Origin: Marivirga lumbricoides
Lineage (GTDB): Bacteria; Bacteroidota; Bacteroidia; Cytophagales; Cyclobacteriaceae
Assembly: GCF_014636295.1 (NCBI RefSeq)
Contig: NZ_BMEC01000014.1
Location: 1 to 64,000, forward strand
Direction of reading: 5' to 3'
Length of the DNA stretch: 64,000 bases
A program made the position numbers and the translations under genes. A model generated the notes under the pieces. The model saw only the letters and a list, made by a program, of their open reading frames with translations, was not told where the DNA came from and searched no databases. Shown here one piece after another: positions 45,298-54,139 of this stretch; the stretch's first letter is position 1; each line of letters starts with the position of its first letter.

Positions 45298-45513
45298 CTT
45301 AAATCTTTTGGCAGAATTGATAGCGTTTTCTTCTAATTCAGTAATCCAATCAGAATTGAAACCTTCATTGGTTTTATTACTGATGTTTTTTAATTGATTA
45401 GCGAAATTTTGTCGGAATTTTTTCCCGGTTTCACTTTTTAAAAACATCCCAACAGTAACAGCTGTTGCTGCTCCGGCTAGAAAAGTAATGAAGGATTTGC
45501 TTGTGGTACCCAT
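45280..45513 (-). CDS. YtxH-like small membrane protein
   Basis: A 77-residue protein from ATG 45513. A single N-terminal membrane helix (FITFLAGAATAVTVGMFL) is followed by KSETGKKFRQNFANQL, the usual YtxH start of an amphipathic, charged tail. YtxH proteins are small, stress-linked and poorly understood. The gene runs against aroB and overlaps its last 18 bp, splitting what might otherwise be an aroB-aroA unit. A longer frame to 45549 is open but the ATG fits the family. Confidence 0.75.
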   Translation of the reverse strand: MGTTSKSFITFLAGAATAVTVGMFLKSETGKKFRQNFANQLKNISNKTNEGFNSDWITELEENAINSAKRFKSKVKF

Positions 45514-45586
45514 GTTATTAATGTTAAGAGATTGTATTTGATTAACCAAATTTACATATTTTTAGTTTAAATTATTAAAGATTATT

Positions 45587-46837
45587 TTGAATTATTTTAT
45601 TAAACCATCTAAAAAGGCTACCAATCAGAATTTCCATACGATTAATCTGTCCAGCTCCAAAAGCGAATCAAACAGACTTCTGATTATGAGCAAGTTATCT
45701 CATCAACGCTTTCAGTTAATGAACCTATCAGAAGCAAGGGATACGCAAACTTTAACAGCACTTTTATCCCCGGAAAATAGTTCTACAACTTTCGATGTGC
45801 TAGATGCAGGGACAGCCATGCGATTCCTGACAGCCTACCTGGCTGTATCTACTGAAAAAGCCGTAACTTTAACCGGAACCGAAAGAATGCAGCAAAGGCC
45901 CATTGGAACCCTGGTAGATTCTTTGAAAGAGATAGGTGCTGATATTAAATATCTGAAATCTGCAGGATTTCCCCCAATGGAAATTAATGCGCTAAAAGAA
46001 CAGAAGAAGAATAAAATAATTATTCCAGGTAATATAAGTAGCCAGTATATTTCAGCTCTCCTCATGGTAGCTCCAACTTTGCCCCAGGGATTGGTTATTG
46101 AAATAGTGCCTCCGATATATAGTATTCCCTATATTAATATGACCATCAGCTTAATGGAAAAAGCAGGCATTAAGGTGATACAAGAAGCCAACACTTATAC
46201 TATTTCAAAGCAGGAATATAAAACTATTTCACATACAGTTGAATCAGATTGGTCTGCAGCAAGTTACTGGTATTCTTATATTGCACTTTCACCTCTTGGT
46301 TCTGAAATACTTTTGAAAGGGTTAATGAAGAAAAGCTACCAGGGAGATCAGGCCATCGTTGAAATTATGGAAAATCTGGGAGTAAAAACTACTTTTAATA
46401 ACGAAGGAGCACATCTAAAAAAAGTTAGCAGCCCAGGTTCTTCACTTTTATCTATTGACTTTAAAAAATTTCCTGATTTAGCTCAAACTGTGTTGGTCTG
46501 CTGTGCTCCGCTAAAAGTAAACCTTCAATTAAGCGGGTTGGAAAGCTTGAGAATAAAAGAAACAGACAGGATTGCTGCATTACAAGCAGAGTTAGGAAAA
46601 TTCGGATGCCAACTAATTGAAGAAGAAGCAGGTAAATGGTTTTTTAACAGCGAAAATTTTATAGCAGAGGAAAATATCTCAATACATACTTACGAAGATC
46701 ACAGAATGGCTATGAGCTTTGCCCCCCTTGCACTTATTGCCCCGTTAACTATTGAGGATGTTGATGTAGTAAAGAAATCGTATCCGGGCTTTTGGAAAGA
46801 CTTAGATAGCGTTGGAATGGAGTTGATTGAGAAATGA
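45587..46837 (+). CDS. aroA: 3-Phosphoshikimate 1-carboxyvinyltransferase (EPSP synthase)
   Basis: This enzyme transfers enolpyruvyl from PEP to shikimate 3-phosphate, the penultimate step to chorismate. The 416-residue protein starts at TTG 45587, with SSSKSESNRLLI, VLDAGTAMRF (where many homologs have NAGTAMR), RMQQRPIGTLVD, SSQYISALLM, SDWSAASYW, LRIKETDRIAALQ and TYEDHRMAM. This is the Bacteroidetes-type short AroA. It lies 74 bp after the YtxH-like gene and has its own promoter region. It overlaps the converging BtuF-like gene by 36 bp. Confidence 0.94.
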   Translation: MNYFIKPSKKATNQNFHTINLSSSKSESNRLLIMSKLSHQRFQLMNLSEARDTQTLTALLSPENSSTTFDVLDAGTAMRFLTAYLAVSTEKAVTLTGTERMQQRPIGTLVDSLKEIGADIKYLKSAGFPPMEINALKEQKKNKIIIPGNISSQYISALLMVAPTLPQGLVIEIVPPIYSIPYINMTISLMEKAGIKVIQEANTYTISKQEYKTISHTVESDWSAASYWYSYIALSPLGSEILLKGLMKKSYQGDQAIVEIMENLGVKTTFNNEGAHLKKVSSPGSSLLSIDFKKFPDLAQTVLVCCAPLKVNLQLSGLESLRIKETDRIAALQAELGKFGCQLIEEEAGKWFFNSENFIAEENISIHTYEDHRMAMSFAPLALIAPLTIEDVDVVKKSYPGFWKDLDSVGMELIEK

Positions 46838-47593
46838 CCTGAAGTAAGGAACAGCTTTTATTAACCTGCTACCATACCAGCTAAACATTTCCCCATTTAC
46901 AAGCATTACTTTCGAATGGGGAAATTTTTCCTCTATTTCATCCATATGCTTTGGGCTAAAAGGGTAAGGCTCTGAGGACAAAAGAATTATTTCAGGCTCA
47001 AGTGCCTGAATCTCATTCAAATCTTTCTCAGGATAGCGTGGCTGGTCTATAACATTTTTTAGTCCACACTTTGCCAATAAGTTGTGAATGAAAGTATCAT
47101 TCCCTACCCACATATAAGGAGATTTCCAGATACAGTAAGCTACTTTGATAATCTCCTTAGGTTTTTCCAGGTGTTCAAAAGCAAGTTTAGCCTTAAGAAG
47201 AATATCATCAGCTTCTTTCTGCCTTCCAGTAAGCTTACCCAGATCAGTCATCATCCGAAAGGCACTTTCTAAATCATTAACATCAGAAACATAAACAGGA
47301 TAAAACTTCATCAACTCACTCACCTGATTTTCAGTATTCTCCTCTTTATTTGCAATGATCAAATCAGGCTTAAGTGCTTTTATTTCTTCAAGGTGTAAAT
47401 TTTTAGTCCCTCCTATTACAGTCTTTTGCTTTCTCCACTTATCAGGGTGAATACAAAATTTTGTTATACCTAATACTTCATTTCCAAGGCCTAAATCATA
47501 TAAAAGCTCAGTTTGGGAAGGCACAAGACTGACAATTCTTGTTGCTGGATTGTTTAAGCTTACTTTGTTTCCTATTTGATCTTCAACTTCCAT
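46802..47593 (-). CDS. BtuF/TroA-like helical-backbone metal receptor, no signal peptide
   Basis: A 263-residue protein of the periplasmic-binding-protein type that binds corrinoids or iron-siderophores (RIVSLVPSQTELLYDLGLGNEVLGIT, then LHLEEIKALKPDLII and DLGKLTGRQKEAD). No signal peptide or lipobox is seen from ATG 47593, and adding codons upstream (47596) does not help. Most such proteins are exported, so this one may be cytoplasmic, perhaps a sensor or intracellular corrinoid carrier. No ABC transporter genes are nearby. Its 3' end overlaps aroA by 36 bp. Confidence 0.85.
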   Translation of the reverse strand: MEVEDQIGNKVSLNNPATRIVSLVPSQTELLYDLGLGNEVLGITKFCIHPDKWRKQKTVIGGTKNLHLEEIKALKPDLIIANKEENTENQVSELMKFYPVYVSDVNDLESAFRMMTDLGKLTGRQKEADDILLKAKLAFEHLEKPKEIIKVAYCIWKSPYMWVGNDTFIHNLLAKCGLKNVIDQPRYPEKDLNEIQALEPEIILLSSEPYPFSPKHMDEIEEKFPHSKVMLVNGEMFSWYGSRLIKAVPYFRSFLNQLHSNAI

Positions 47594-47599
47594 CACTAA

Positions 47600-47634
47600 A
47601 AATAAAAAAGCCTCGTCTTTTTGTTGACGAGGCT
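47600..47634 (-). terminator. Terminator after the first YfiR-like gene
   Basis: AGCCTCGTC and GACGAGGCT pair over eight bases, followed on the minus strand by a T-run. It separates the YfiR-like gene from the BtuF-like gene. Confidence 0.8.
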
Positions 47635-47660
47635 ATTGAAAAAAAAGTTTTTATTTAGGA

Positions 47661-48185
47661 TTAAATCATAATTCCCATACTTACTAATTGGCTGGAAATT
47701 TTTAATTTATTACTATCGAAAGAAGCCTGATTAATTTCAAATTTTAATTTCCCCCCTACTTCTTTAAAGTTAATACAAGAACCTTTCTTACCCAAGCCAG
47801 ATCTGTCAGTAATGATTAATGTAGGTTTCCCATTAAACTTAGTTTGAAGCGATTCAAAATCATTACTCTTTTTCTCGGCTACATATACAACATGCGCACT
47901 GTTAATTTCACTGATGCTGCCTGCATTAATTATTTTTGCATTCTGTCCTTTAATGGGCCTATTAGAGTAAAATGTGTTTAACTGCTGAAAAACATCATCA
48001 TCGCCATATACAGCTATTATAAAATCTCCTGATTTAGTTGCCTCAGGCCAATCAATATACTTAATAAAATTAAATATAAGCATAGAGTGAATTTCATGCA
48101 TTGGCCTTTGAGCTTTAAGCTCAGGTGTCAAGCCAACCATACTGACGATCACAAAAAGTAAAACGAGTTTGTAAGTCTTTCTCAT
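47661..48185 (-). CDS. YfiR-like (DUF4154) secreted protein, tandem copy A
   Basis: A 174-residue exported protein with a signal peptide (ending ELKAQ near residue 26). DUF4154 features follow: MLIFNFIKYIDWPE, FIIAVYGDDDVFQQL, RPIKGQNAKIIN, HVVYVAEKKSNDF and LIITDRSGLGKKGSCINF. In Pseudomonas, YfiR is a periplasmic repressor of the diguanylate cyclase YfiN. No such partner gene is here, so the role is open. The second copy is 240 bp upstream, and each copy has its own end signal. Confidence 0.85.
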   Translation of the reverse strand: MRKTYKLVLLFVIVSMVGLTPELKAQRPMHEIHSMLIFNFIKYIDWPEATKSGDFIIAVYGDDDVFQQLNTFYSNRPIKGQNAKIINAGSISEINSAHVVYVAEKKSNDFESLQTKFNGKPTLIITDRSGLGKKGSCINFKEVGGKLKFEINQASFDSNKLKISSQLVSMGIMI

Positions 48186-48359
48186 ATTATTTTATTTTTA
48201 AAATTCCTCTACTAGTGTATAAAAATAACATATTTAAATATATTAACGCTCCTAAAATAGAATTTTACGTTTAATTCATTGTTTCAACACATGAATGCAT
48301 AAAAAGCTTCTTTGAACATACTTCAACCAATTAGCTATATGCCTTTTAATACCAAAAAA

Positions 48360-48392
48360 CCCCGGCTAACAGTTCATCACTGCATGCCAGGG
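48360..48392 (-). terminator. Probable terminator after the second YfiR-like gene
   Basis: CCCCGGC pairs with GCCAGGG (one mismatch) over an 18-nt loop, and A-runs on the plus strand read as Ts on the minus strand. It lies in the 240-bp gap between the tandem copies. Confidence 0.5.
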
Positions 48393-48425
48393 CAAAAAAA
48401 CTAAACTAAACCTCTTTTTAAAATC

Positions 48426-48944
48426 TTATAGTAATATGCCCATACTGGCTAACTGACTAGAAATTTTAAGATTATTATTTTCTATAGAAGCTTGATTTAT
48501 TTCAAACTTCAGTTTACCCCCTACTTCCTGGAAATTGATGCAACTACCTTTCTTCCCTAATCCTGTTTTATCAGTAATAATTAAAGTAGGTTTTCCAGAA
48601 AATTTCTTGTGAACAGCATCAAAATCTTTACTCATATCATCTGCAAGGTATATCACATGAGCATTGCTTAAAGCTGCAGAATTATTAACACTTACAATTT
48701 TAACGTTTTGTCCTTTCACAGGCCTTTTTGCGTAAAAATTATTCAAGGTGGTTGAAACATCTTCATCTCCAACAACAGCAATAACGAAATCACCAGCTTT
48801 GGCTTGTTCAGGCCATTCTACATATTTAATGAAATTAAACATAAGCATGGAATGAATTTCGTGCATTGGTCTTTCTGCAGATTTCAATGTGAAACCCGCT
48901 ACCATAAGAGATAAAACAACGAAAACTTTACTGATTCTAATCAT
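48426..48944 (-). CDS. YfiR-like (DUF4154) secreted protein, tandem copy B
   Basis: This 172-residue paralog of copy A shares long identical stretches, including RPMHEIHSML, KGSCINF and GGKLKFEINQAS. The signal peptide is different and the middle (residues 60-120) has diverged, as expected after an older tandem duplication. The pattern of conserved surface segments is the same, so both are likely exported and folded alike. A candidate -7 element (TATCTTTG) lies 30 bp upstream. Confidence 0.85.
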   Translation of the reverse strand: MIRISKVFVVLSLMVAGFTLKSAERPMHEIHSMLMFNFIKYVEWPEQAKAGDFVIAVVGDEDVSTTLNNFYAKRPVKGQNVKIVSVNNSAALSNAHVIYLADDMSKDFDAVHKKFSGKPTLIITDKTGLGKKGSCINFQEVGGKLKFEINQASIENNNLKISSQLASMGILL

Positions 48945-48973
48945 CTTTTAATTTTCTTAATAACTTTCTTTTA

Positions 48974-48981
48974 CAAAGATA
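48974..48981 (-). promoter_or_regulatory. Candidate -7 element before YfiR-like copy B
   Basis: TATCTTTG on the minus strand matches TAnnTTTG, 30 bp before the ATG at 48944. A TTTG occurs 25 bases further upstream, rather far for a -33 element. Confidence 0.4.
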
Positions 48982-49047
48982 CTGGCAGCTATCGAATTAG
49001 ATAATCCAAAAAGATGAAAATGCTGTCAGAAGTAATATTTGAATCAA

Positions 49048-50124
49048 TTATGAAAGATCATATTTAAAGTCATGCTTATTTTTCAGGTTTATCACGAAAT
49101 TATACAATAGTTTAATTACGCTTTGTACATCTTCAGTATGTACCATTTCTACTGTAGTATGCATATACTTCAGGGGAAGTGACACTAAAGCTGAAGGTAC
49201 ACCATCATTGGAATAGGCAAATGCATCAGTGTCGGTTCCGGTAGCACGACTTGCCGCTGATCTTTGAAATTTAATTTTCTCCTTTTCCGCTATTTCAATA
49301 AGCATTTTTAACAAGTTATTCTGTACTGCCGGCCCATATGTTAAAACTGGTCCATTGCCTGCCTTTTGATCTCCACTTTCTATTTTATTGTAAAGGGGAG
49401 AGTTTGTATCATGGCAAACATCAGTAATTACAGCTACATCAGGTTTAATCTTGTGAGAAATCATCTCTGCCCCCCTTAAACCTACTTCTTCTTGTACTGA
49501 ATTAACAATATACAATGCAAAGGGAAGTTCCTTTTTATTTTCACTGATCATTCTCGCTACTTCAGCAATCATAAAACCTCCAATTCTATTATCCAGAGCT
49601 CTTCCGACAAGATACTTCTTATCCTTTAAATACATTAATTCGTCATCAAATGTGATCACGCAACCCACATGCACGCCCATTTCTTCAACCTCCTGCTTAC
49701 TTGTAGCTCCTATATCAATAAAAATATTTTTTAATTCGGGTTTTATATCGTTTTCCTTATTTCTTACATGAATAGCCGGCCAGCCAAAAATCCCTTTTAC
49801 AATACCTTTATCTGTATGAATATTTACTCTTTTAGAGGGTGCGATTTGATGATCAGACCCACCATTTCTGATAACATAAATATATCCATCCTCTGAAATG
49901 TAATTCACAAACCATGAGATTTCATCAGCATGAGCCTCAATTACTACTTTGTAAGGAGCTTCAGGATTAATTACTGCCGCCACTGTGCCGTAATTATCCT
50001 GAATGTAATCATCGGAATAAGGTTTAATATAATTCAGCCATAATTTTTGTCCAGATGTCTCAAAACCTGTTGGTGAAGCATTATTTAAATATTTGAAAAG
50101 AAAATCTTCCGCAATTTTGTCCAT
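49048..50124 (-). CDS. M42 family glutamyl aminopeptidase-like metallopeptidase
   Basis: A 358-residue cytoplasmic dinuclear aminopeptidase. Metal ligands and catalytic residues are visible: His in IEAHADEI near residue 66, Asp in GRALDNRIGG near 178, the Glu pair in VQEEVGLRG near 212, Asp in VITDVCHDT near 235 and His in KYMHTTVEMVHTEDV near 320. It lacks a signal peptide, fitting M42 enzymes (PepA, TET, FrvX) that trim peptides in the cytoplasm, often as large oligomers. It stands 103 bp after the YfiR-like gene and 120 bp before the amidohydrolase gene. Confidence 0.9.
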   Translation of the reverse strand: MDKIAEDFLFKYLNNASPTGFETSGQKLWLNYIKPYSDDYIQDNYGTVAAVINPEAPYKVVIEAHADEISWFVNYISEDGYIYVIRNGGSDHQIAPSKRVNIHTDKGIVKGIFGWPAIHVRNKENDIKPELKNIFIDIGATSKQEVEEMGVHVGCVITFDDELMYLKDKKYLVGRALDNRIGGFMIAEVARMISENKKELPFALYIVNSVQEEVGLRGAEMISHKIKPDVAVITDVCHDTNSPLYNKIESGDQKAGNGPVLTYGPAVQNNLLKMLIEIAEKEKIKFQRSAASRATGTDTDAFAYSNDGVPSALVSLPLKYMHTTVEMVHTEDVQSVIKLLYNFVINLKNKHDFKYDLS

Positions 50125-50243
50125 TTTAATGTACTTTTTACTGTATTAGAAATTTATTAAATGCATTTATTAGAAGTAGTATCTCATCTACTTCAGGCTG
50201 ATATATAAGTAGTAATTTTAAAGATTCCAATCCATATAGAAAT

Positions 50244-51536
50244 CTAATTTAGTTTATACACTTTACCGTTCTTCATAACAAACTTAACATCTTCCATTGT
50301 TTTAATGTTTTTTAATGGATTATCAGAAACAGCAATAATATCAGCATTTTTTCCAGGTGCAATAGAGCCAACTTCATAAAACACATTTAAAAGCTTTGCG
50401 GGAGTCACGGTAGCAGATTGAATAGCTTCCATAGGTGGCATACCCGCTTCCACCATGTAAGCAAACTCCCTTCCGTTTTCTCCATGTTTATATACACCTG
50501 CATCTGTACCAAAAGCTATGCTCACACCTTTTTTATAAGCTTTAGCAAAAGTACTTTGAATTTTAGGTCCTATTTCCCTGGCCTTTGGCACTACCAATTC
50601 AGGATAGTAATTGGGTATTTCAGCCAGTTCGGCAACAGTTTTACCTGCAGTGATAGTTGGCACGTAGTAAGTATCATATTGTTTCATTAGCTCCATAGTC
50701 TCCTCCGACATTAATGTGCCATGTTCTATGGTTTTTATCCCCGCTCTTATAGCCCGTTGCATACCCTCATCACCATGAGCATGGGCTGCCGTTAGCATTC
50801 CGTAATCCTTGGCAGTTTCTACAATGGCCTTAATTTCATCTTCAAAAAACTGAGGGTTTTGACCACTTTTAGCTACACTTAATACACCTCCCGTAGCCGT
50901 TATCTTTATCACATCTGCCCCGTTTTTATATCGTTGCCTCACCGCCTGCCTGGCTTCCTCCACTCCATTTATCACCCCTTCATTAGGTCCCGGCACTCCC
51001 ATTAAATCCGCCCTGTAGCCATTGGTTGGATCTGCGTGCCCTCCTGTTGTAGCTATAGATTTTCCTGCTGAGAAAATCCGAGGCCCCTCTATATGTCCCT
51101 TATTAATGGCGTCTCTCAAACTTGTATTTACACCACTTCCGCCTAAGTCACGAACTGCTGTAAAGCCAGCCAGCAAAGTTCTTTTTGCATACACTGTAGA
51201 TTGAAAAGCGATATCAGCCTCATTCATTGTAAATTCATCCATATACCCATTTTTGGAGGTTTCACTTTCCAGGTGTACATGCATATCGAACAAGCCCGGC
51301 ATTACTGTCATCGAAGATAAATCTATCAATTCCGCTGATTCAGGAACTTGAATAAAGCCCTTTTCTATGCTCTTAATCTTCTCCCCTTCTACAATAATTG
51401 TCATTTTCTCATTTACTTTCCCCTTTTCTACATCAATTAAGTTACCGCAGTGTATATATTTTGTTTGTGCATTAATCGAGGTATATGAAACAATCATTGA
51501 CAAAGCGAGGAATAACCTTAATAATCTCTTTTTCAT
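50244..51536 (-). CDS. Secreted amidohydrolase (imidazolonepropionase-like)
   Basis: A 430-residue metal-dependent hydrolase with a signal peptide (ending SINAQ near residue 24). Motifs are PGLFDMHVHLE (metal His pair), KITATGGVLS (carboxylated Lys site), AHAHG (His), EHGTL and FGTDAGVYKHG (catalytic Asp). These place it with exported Bacteroidetes amidohydrolases of the Xaa-Pro dipeptidase or imidazolonepropionase-like group. It follows the TerB-like gene with a 10-bp gap. The substrate is unknown. Confidence 0.9.
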   Translation of the reverse strand: MKKRLLRLFLALSMIVSYTSINAQTKYIHCGNLIDVEKGKVNEKMTIIVEGEKIKSIEKGFIQVPESAELIDLSSMTVMPGLFDMHVHLESETSKNGYMDEFTMNEADIAFQSTVYAKRTLLAGFTAVRDLGGSGVNTSLRDAINKGHIEGPRIFSAGKSIATTGGHADPTNGYRADLMGVPGPNEGVINGVEEARQAVRQRYKNGADVIKITATGGVLSVAKSGQNPQFFEDEIKAIVETAKDYGMLTAAHAHGDEGMQRAIRAGIKTIEHGTLMSEETMELMKQYDTYYVPTITAGKTVAELAEIPNYYPELVVPKAREIGPKIQSTFAKAYKKGVSIAFGTDAGVYKHGENGREFAYMVEAGMPPMEAIQSATVTPAKLLNVFYEVGSIAPGKNADIIAVSDNPLKNIKTMEDVKFVMKNGKVYKLN

Positions 51537-51546
51537 ATGAATAAAT

Positions 51547-51984
51547 TTATCGGGTAGTAGTATTCAACAACATGTTTAATTCATTTGGAGTGAGTACAGA
51601 AATTTCGTTTTCATCCTGCGCCAGAACAATGGCATTGGTGATGCTCCCTACCAGAGCGTAATTAAATTCCATTTTTTCGGCTATTAAAGTACACATTCTT
51701 GCTTCTCTTTCATCTAACTTATTATCCACCAGCATCATTTGAATATACTCGTACATAAAAAGCAATCTTTCATCTCGCCCTTCAGGCAATAAAAAAGGAT
51801 GATCTTCTGCTTCAATAATAATAGCCTGAACAGCTTCTTCAGATAAACCATTTTTCCGCCCCAATTCAAATAAAAATTGCCTCTCCTCATTAACAACTTT
51901 ACTATCTATTTTAGATAGCTGATGTAAATGAACTAAATGTGACTTTATATTATCAGAACTAAGTTGTTTTTGAAATATTAACAT
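51547..51984 (-). CDS. TerB-like small helical protein
   Basis: A 145-residue protein from ATG 51984 (MLIFQKQLSSDN); an open frame reaches 52038 but adds an unlikely N-terminus. The sequence follows the TerB/DjlA-like pattern of paired helices: HLHQLSKIDSKVVNEERQFL, then ALVGSITNAI. TerB-like domains sense or bind metal in tellurite-resistance and other stress systems, but isolated ones have unknown roles. It lies 10 bp before the amidohydrolase gene. Confidence 0.65.
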   Translation of the reverse strand: MLIFQKQLSSDNIKSHLVHLHQLSKIDSKVVNEERQFLFELGRKNGLSEEAVQAIIIEAEDHPFLLPEGRDERLLFMYEYIQMMLVDNKLDEREARMCTLIAEKMEFNYALVGSITNAIVLAQDENEISVLTPNELNMLLNTTTR

Positions 51985-52149
51985 GGTGGCTAAACAGGAA
52001 ATTATTATACAGCGTCCAATATACAAAGGATTGGTCAATAATATTACTGTAAGCTTTTTCTATCAATCTTATTAAAGTTAGAACAGCCCCAAAATAAAAA
52101 GTATTTATTTATTAAAGATATTGTCTTTTTGTCTTTATCTTCCATTTCC

Positions 52150-52740
52150 ATGAATTTTTTAGCCCACTTATATTTATCAAACAATAATTCTGAATTGGCA
52201 ATAGGCAATTTTATTGCAGACTTTATTAAAGGTTCTGGCTTTGAGGATTATTCTGACACTATAAAAACCGGTATTTTACTGCATCGCTCCATTGATGAGT
52301 ACACAGACAATCACCCTATTGTGCTAAAGAGCAAAAAGCGGCTTCAACCTATTTACAGGCATTATTCAGGGGTGATAGTAGACATATATTATGATCATTT
52401 CTTAGCGCTGGACTGGTATAAATACAGTAGTATAGAACTGCGTAAATTTGTTGATAATCATTACGAACTGCTCACTAAACAGAAAGCTATTTTACCCAAA
52501 CGCACTCAGCATATGCTTCCTCATATGATAGCACATGATTGGCTGTTTAACTATCAATTTTTTGATGGTATTCAACGGGTAATGCAGGGAATGGCCTCAC
52601 GTACCAAGTTTAATTCTAAAATGGATCAGTCTATCAATGAATTAAAGCTATATCATGATGAGTTCAGAATTGAGTTTCACGAGTTCTTTCCGGATCTCAT
52701 CCAACATGTACAGCAGACAATAAAAATTCTGAATCCATAA
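52150..52740 (+). CDS. Acyl carrier protein phosphodiesterase (AcpH-like)
   Basis: A 196-residue protein of the DUF479/AcpH family, predicted to remove the phosphopantetheine arm from ACP. The start MNFLAHLYLSNNN at 52150 is characteristic, followed by GNFIADFIKG, LHRSIDEYTDNHPIV and VDIYYDHFLALDW, with acidic residues and a His that could bind metal. An open TTG at 52129 would add seven residues. It ends at a perfect hairpin that also serves the converging desaturase gene. Confidence 0.9.
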   Translation: MNFLAHLYLSNNNSELAIGNFIADFIKGSGFEDYSDTIKTGILLHRSIDEYTDNHPIVLKSKKRLQPIYRHYSGVIVDIYYDHFLALDWYKYSSIELRKFVDNHYELLTKQKAILPKRTQHMLPHMIAHDWLFNYQFFDGIQRVMQGMASRTKFNSKMDQSINELKLYHDEFRIEFHEFFPDLIQHVQQTIKILNP

Positions 52741-52772
52741 AAAAAAGTGCTACGGTAGGCAGCACTTTTTAT
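52741..52772. terminator. Bidirectional terminator between acpH-like and desaturase genes
   Basis: AAAAAGTGCT and AGCACTTTTT form a 10-bp perfect stem over nine bases. Its A and T ends make it work for both converging genes. Confidence 0.85.
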
Positions 52773-52797
52773 TTGAATAATAATATTGAAGGCTTAC

Positions 52798-53868
52798 TTA
52801 AGCAGCACCAATAATCTTTAAATGTCTGGTATGCGATTTCATCGCAGCCAGCATACTAGGGAATTCATTATAAGCTATATTAAATTGCTCACAAGTTTCT
52901 CTCACCATTTTATTGATAGCCGGGTAATGAACATGGCTTACACGAGGGAACAAGTGATGCTCCACCTGAAAATTTAAACCACCTGTGTACCAATTCAACA
53001 CTTTGCTTTTTGTACCAAAATTAGCAGTTGTTCTTATTTGATGAATAGCCCACTCTGTAGGAATAATTTTTTCGCCTTCAATGGGTCTGTCATGAAAATC
53101 AGTTTCCTCCACTACGTGAGCTAACTGAAATACCACACCGATTGTATAACCTGTTACAGCTGTTACGACCAAATAACCTAGAATAGTGGCTAAAAAGCCT
53201 TGCATTAAAATTGGTAAAACAAAAAATGTACCTATATAACCTATTTTTGTTAACCAGAAAATAGCATGCTCTTTAAAGCTCATATGTGCTAATTCTGTTT
53301 CAGCCACTTTACGTGTAAAGTATTTTTTGAAGTCCTGCCAAAACACCCAGAAACTGTATGAAGTAGCATACAATGGATAGGCATAAATATGCTGATATTT
53401 ATGATACCATCTTCTTTTTTGGTGAGTGGAAACCCTAATGAAAGGACCAATATTAATATCATCATCCATTCCTTCTATGTTGGTAAAAGAATGGTGATTT
53501 TTATTATGCTTATTTTTCCAGATAAATACCACTCCTCCCATAAGATTGAGCGTAAGTCCCATCATGTAATTTACATGTTTGTTATTGGAAAAGCTCCCAT
53601 GAGCTCCATCGTGCATTACATTAAAACCTATTGCGGCAAGGTTTAAACCGAAAATGCCACATAATACTAATGATAACCATGCTGGCATGGCAACAAAAAC
53701 AATCAAAACATATAGAGAAATAAAAGAGACTAACAAAATTGTTGCTTTTGTGTAGAGCTTTTTATTACCCCAGGTGTTCAGGTTGTTGGTTTTAAAATAA
53801 TCATCAACACGTTTCTTCAGCGTAGGGAAGAAGTTGTTGTCATTAATTTTATCTTTAACTAATTGCAT
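52798..53868 (-). CDS. Membrane fatty acid desaturase
   Basis: A 356-residue integral membrane di-iron desaturase. Three histidine boxes are present: HDGAHGS near residue 87, HNKNHHSFTN near 124 and QVEHHLFP near 308. The last, with Q in front, is the type found in delta-6-like front-end and acyl-lipid desaturases, although no cytochrome b5 domain is fused. It would place double bonds in membrane phospholipids, for example on cold adaptation. A 7-bp palindrome lies just upstream of its start. Confidence 0.93.
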   Translation of the reverse strand: MQLVKDKINDNNFFPTLKKRVDDYFKTNNLNTWGNKKLYTKATILLVSFISLYVLIVFVAMPAWLSLVLCGIFGLNLAAIGFNVMHDGAHGSFSNNKHVNYMMGLTLNLMGGVVFIWKNKHNKNHHSFTNIEGMDDDINIGPFIRVSTHQKRRWYHKYQHIYAYPLYATSYSFWVFWQDFKKYFTRKVAETELAHMSFKEHAIFWLTKIGYIGTFFVLPILMQGFLATILGYLVVTAVTGYTIGVVFQLAHVVEETDFHDRPIEGEKIIPTEWAIHQIRTTANFGTKSKVLNWYTGGLNFQVEHHLFPRVSHVHYPAINKMVRETCEQFNIAYNEFPSMLAAMKSHTRHLKIIGAA

Positions 53869-53889
53869 AAATTATAATTATAATAATTT

Positions 53890-53906
53890 CAGAAAAACGT
53901 TTTCTG
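53890..53906. promoter_or_regulatory. Palindrome upstream of the desaturase gene
   Basis: CAGAAAA and TTTTCTG pair across ACG, 21 bp before the desaturase ATG. It would suit a regulator of membrane fluidity; none is assigned. Confidence 0.35.
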
Positions 53907-54139
53907 AGTTTTAATTCTTGAATATAAAAGTAAAATAAACCGATGAAAAGTAATTCAATCTAAATTCTTCTAAAAAATTACTGAAACTTCATTCTGTTTA
54001 CTTTTTAAACTCTAATTTGGTAGAAATACTTCACAAAAGTAATCATTAAATCTGTATAAAATCTGAAGATTGTGATTTACACTTACATCTATATATATTT
54101 TTAGATAACGCTACATCCTCAGCTTTAATTCAAAAAAAA

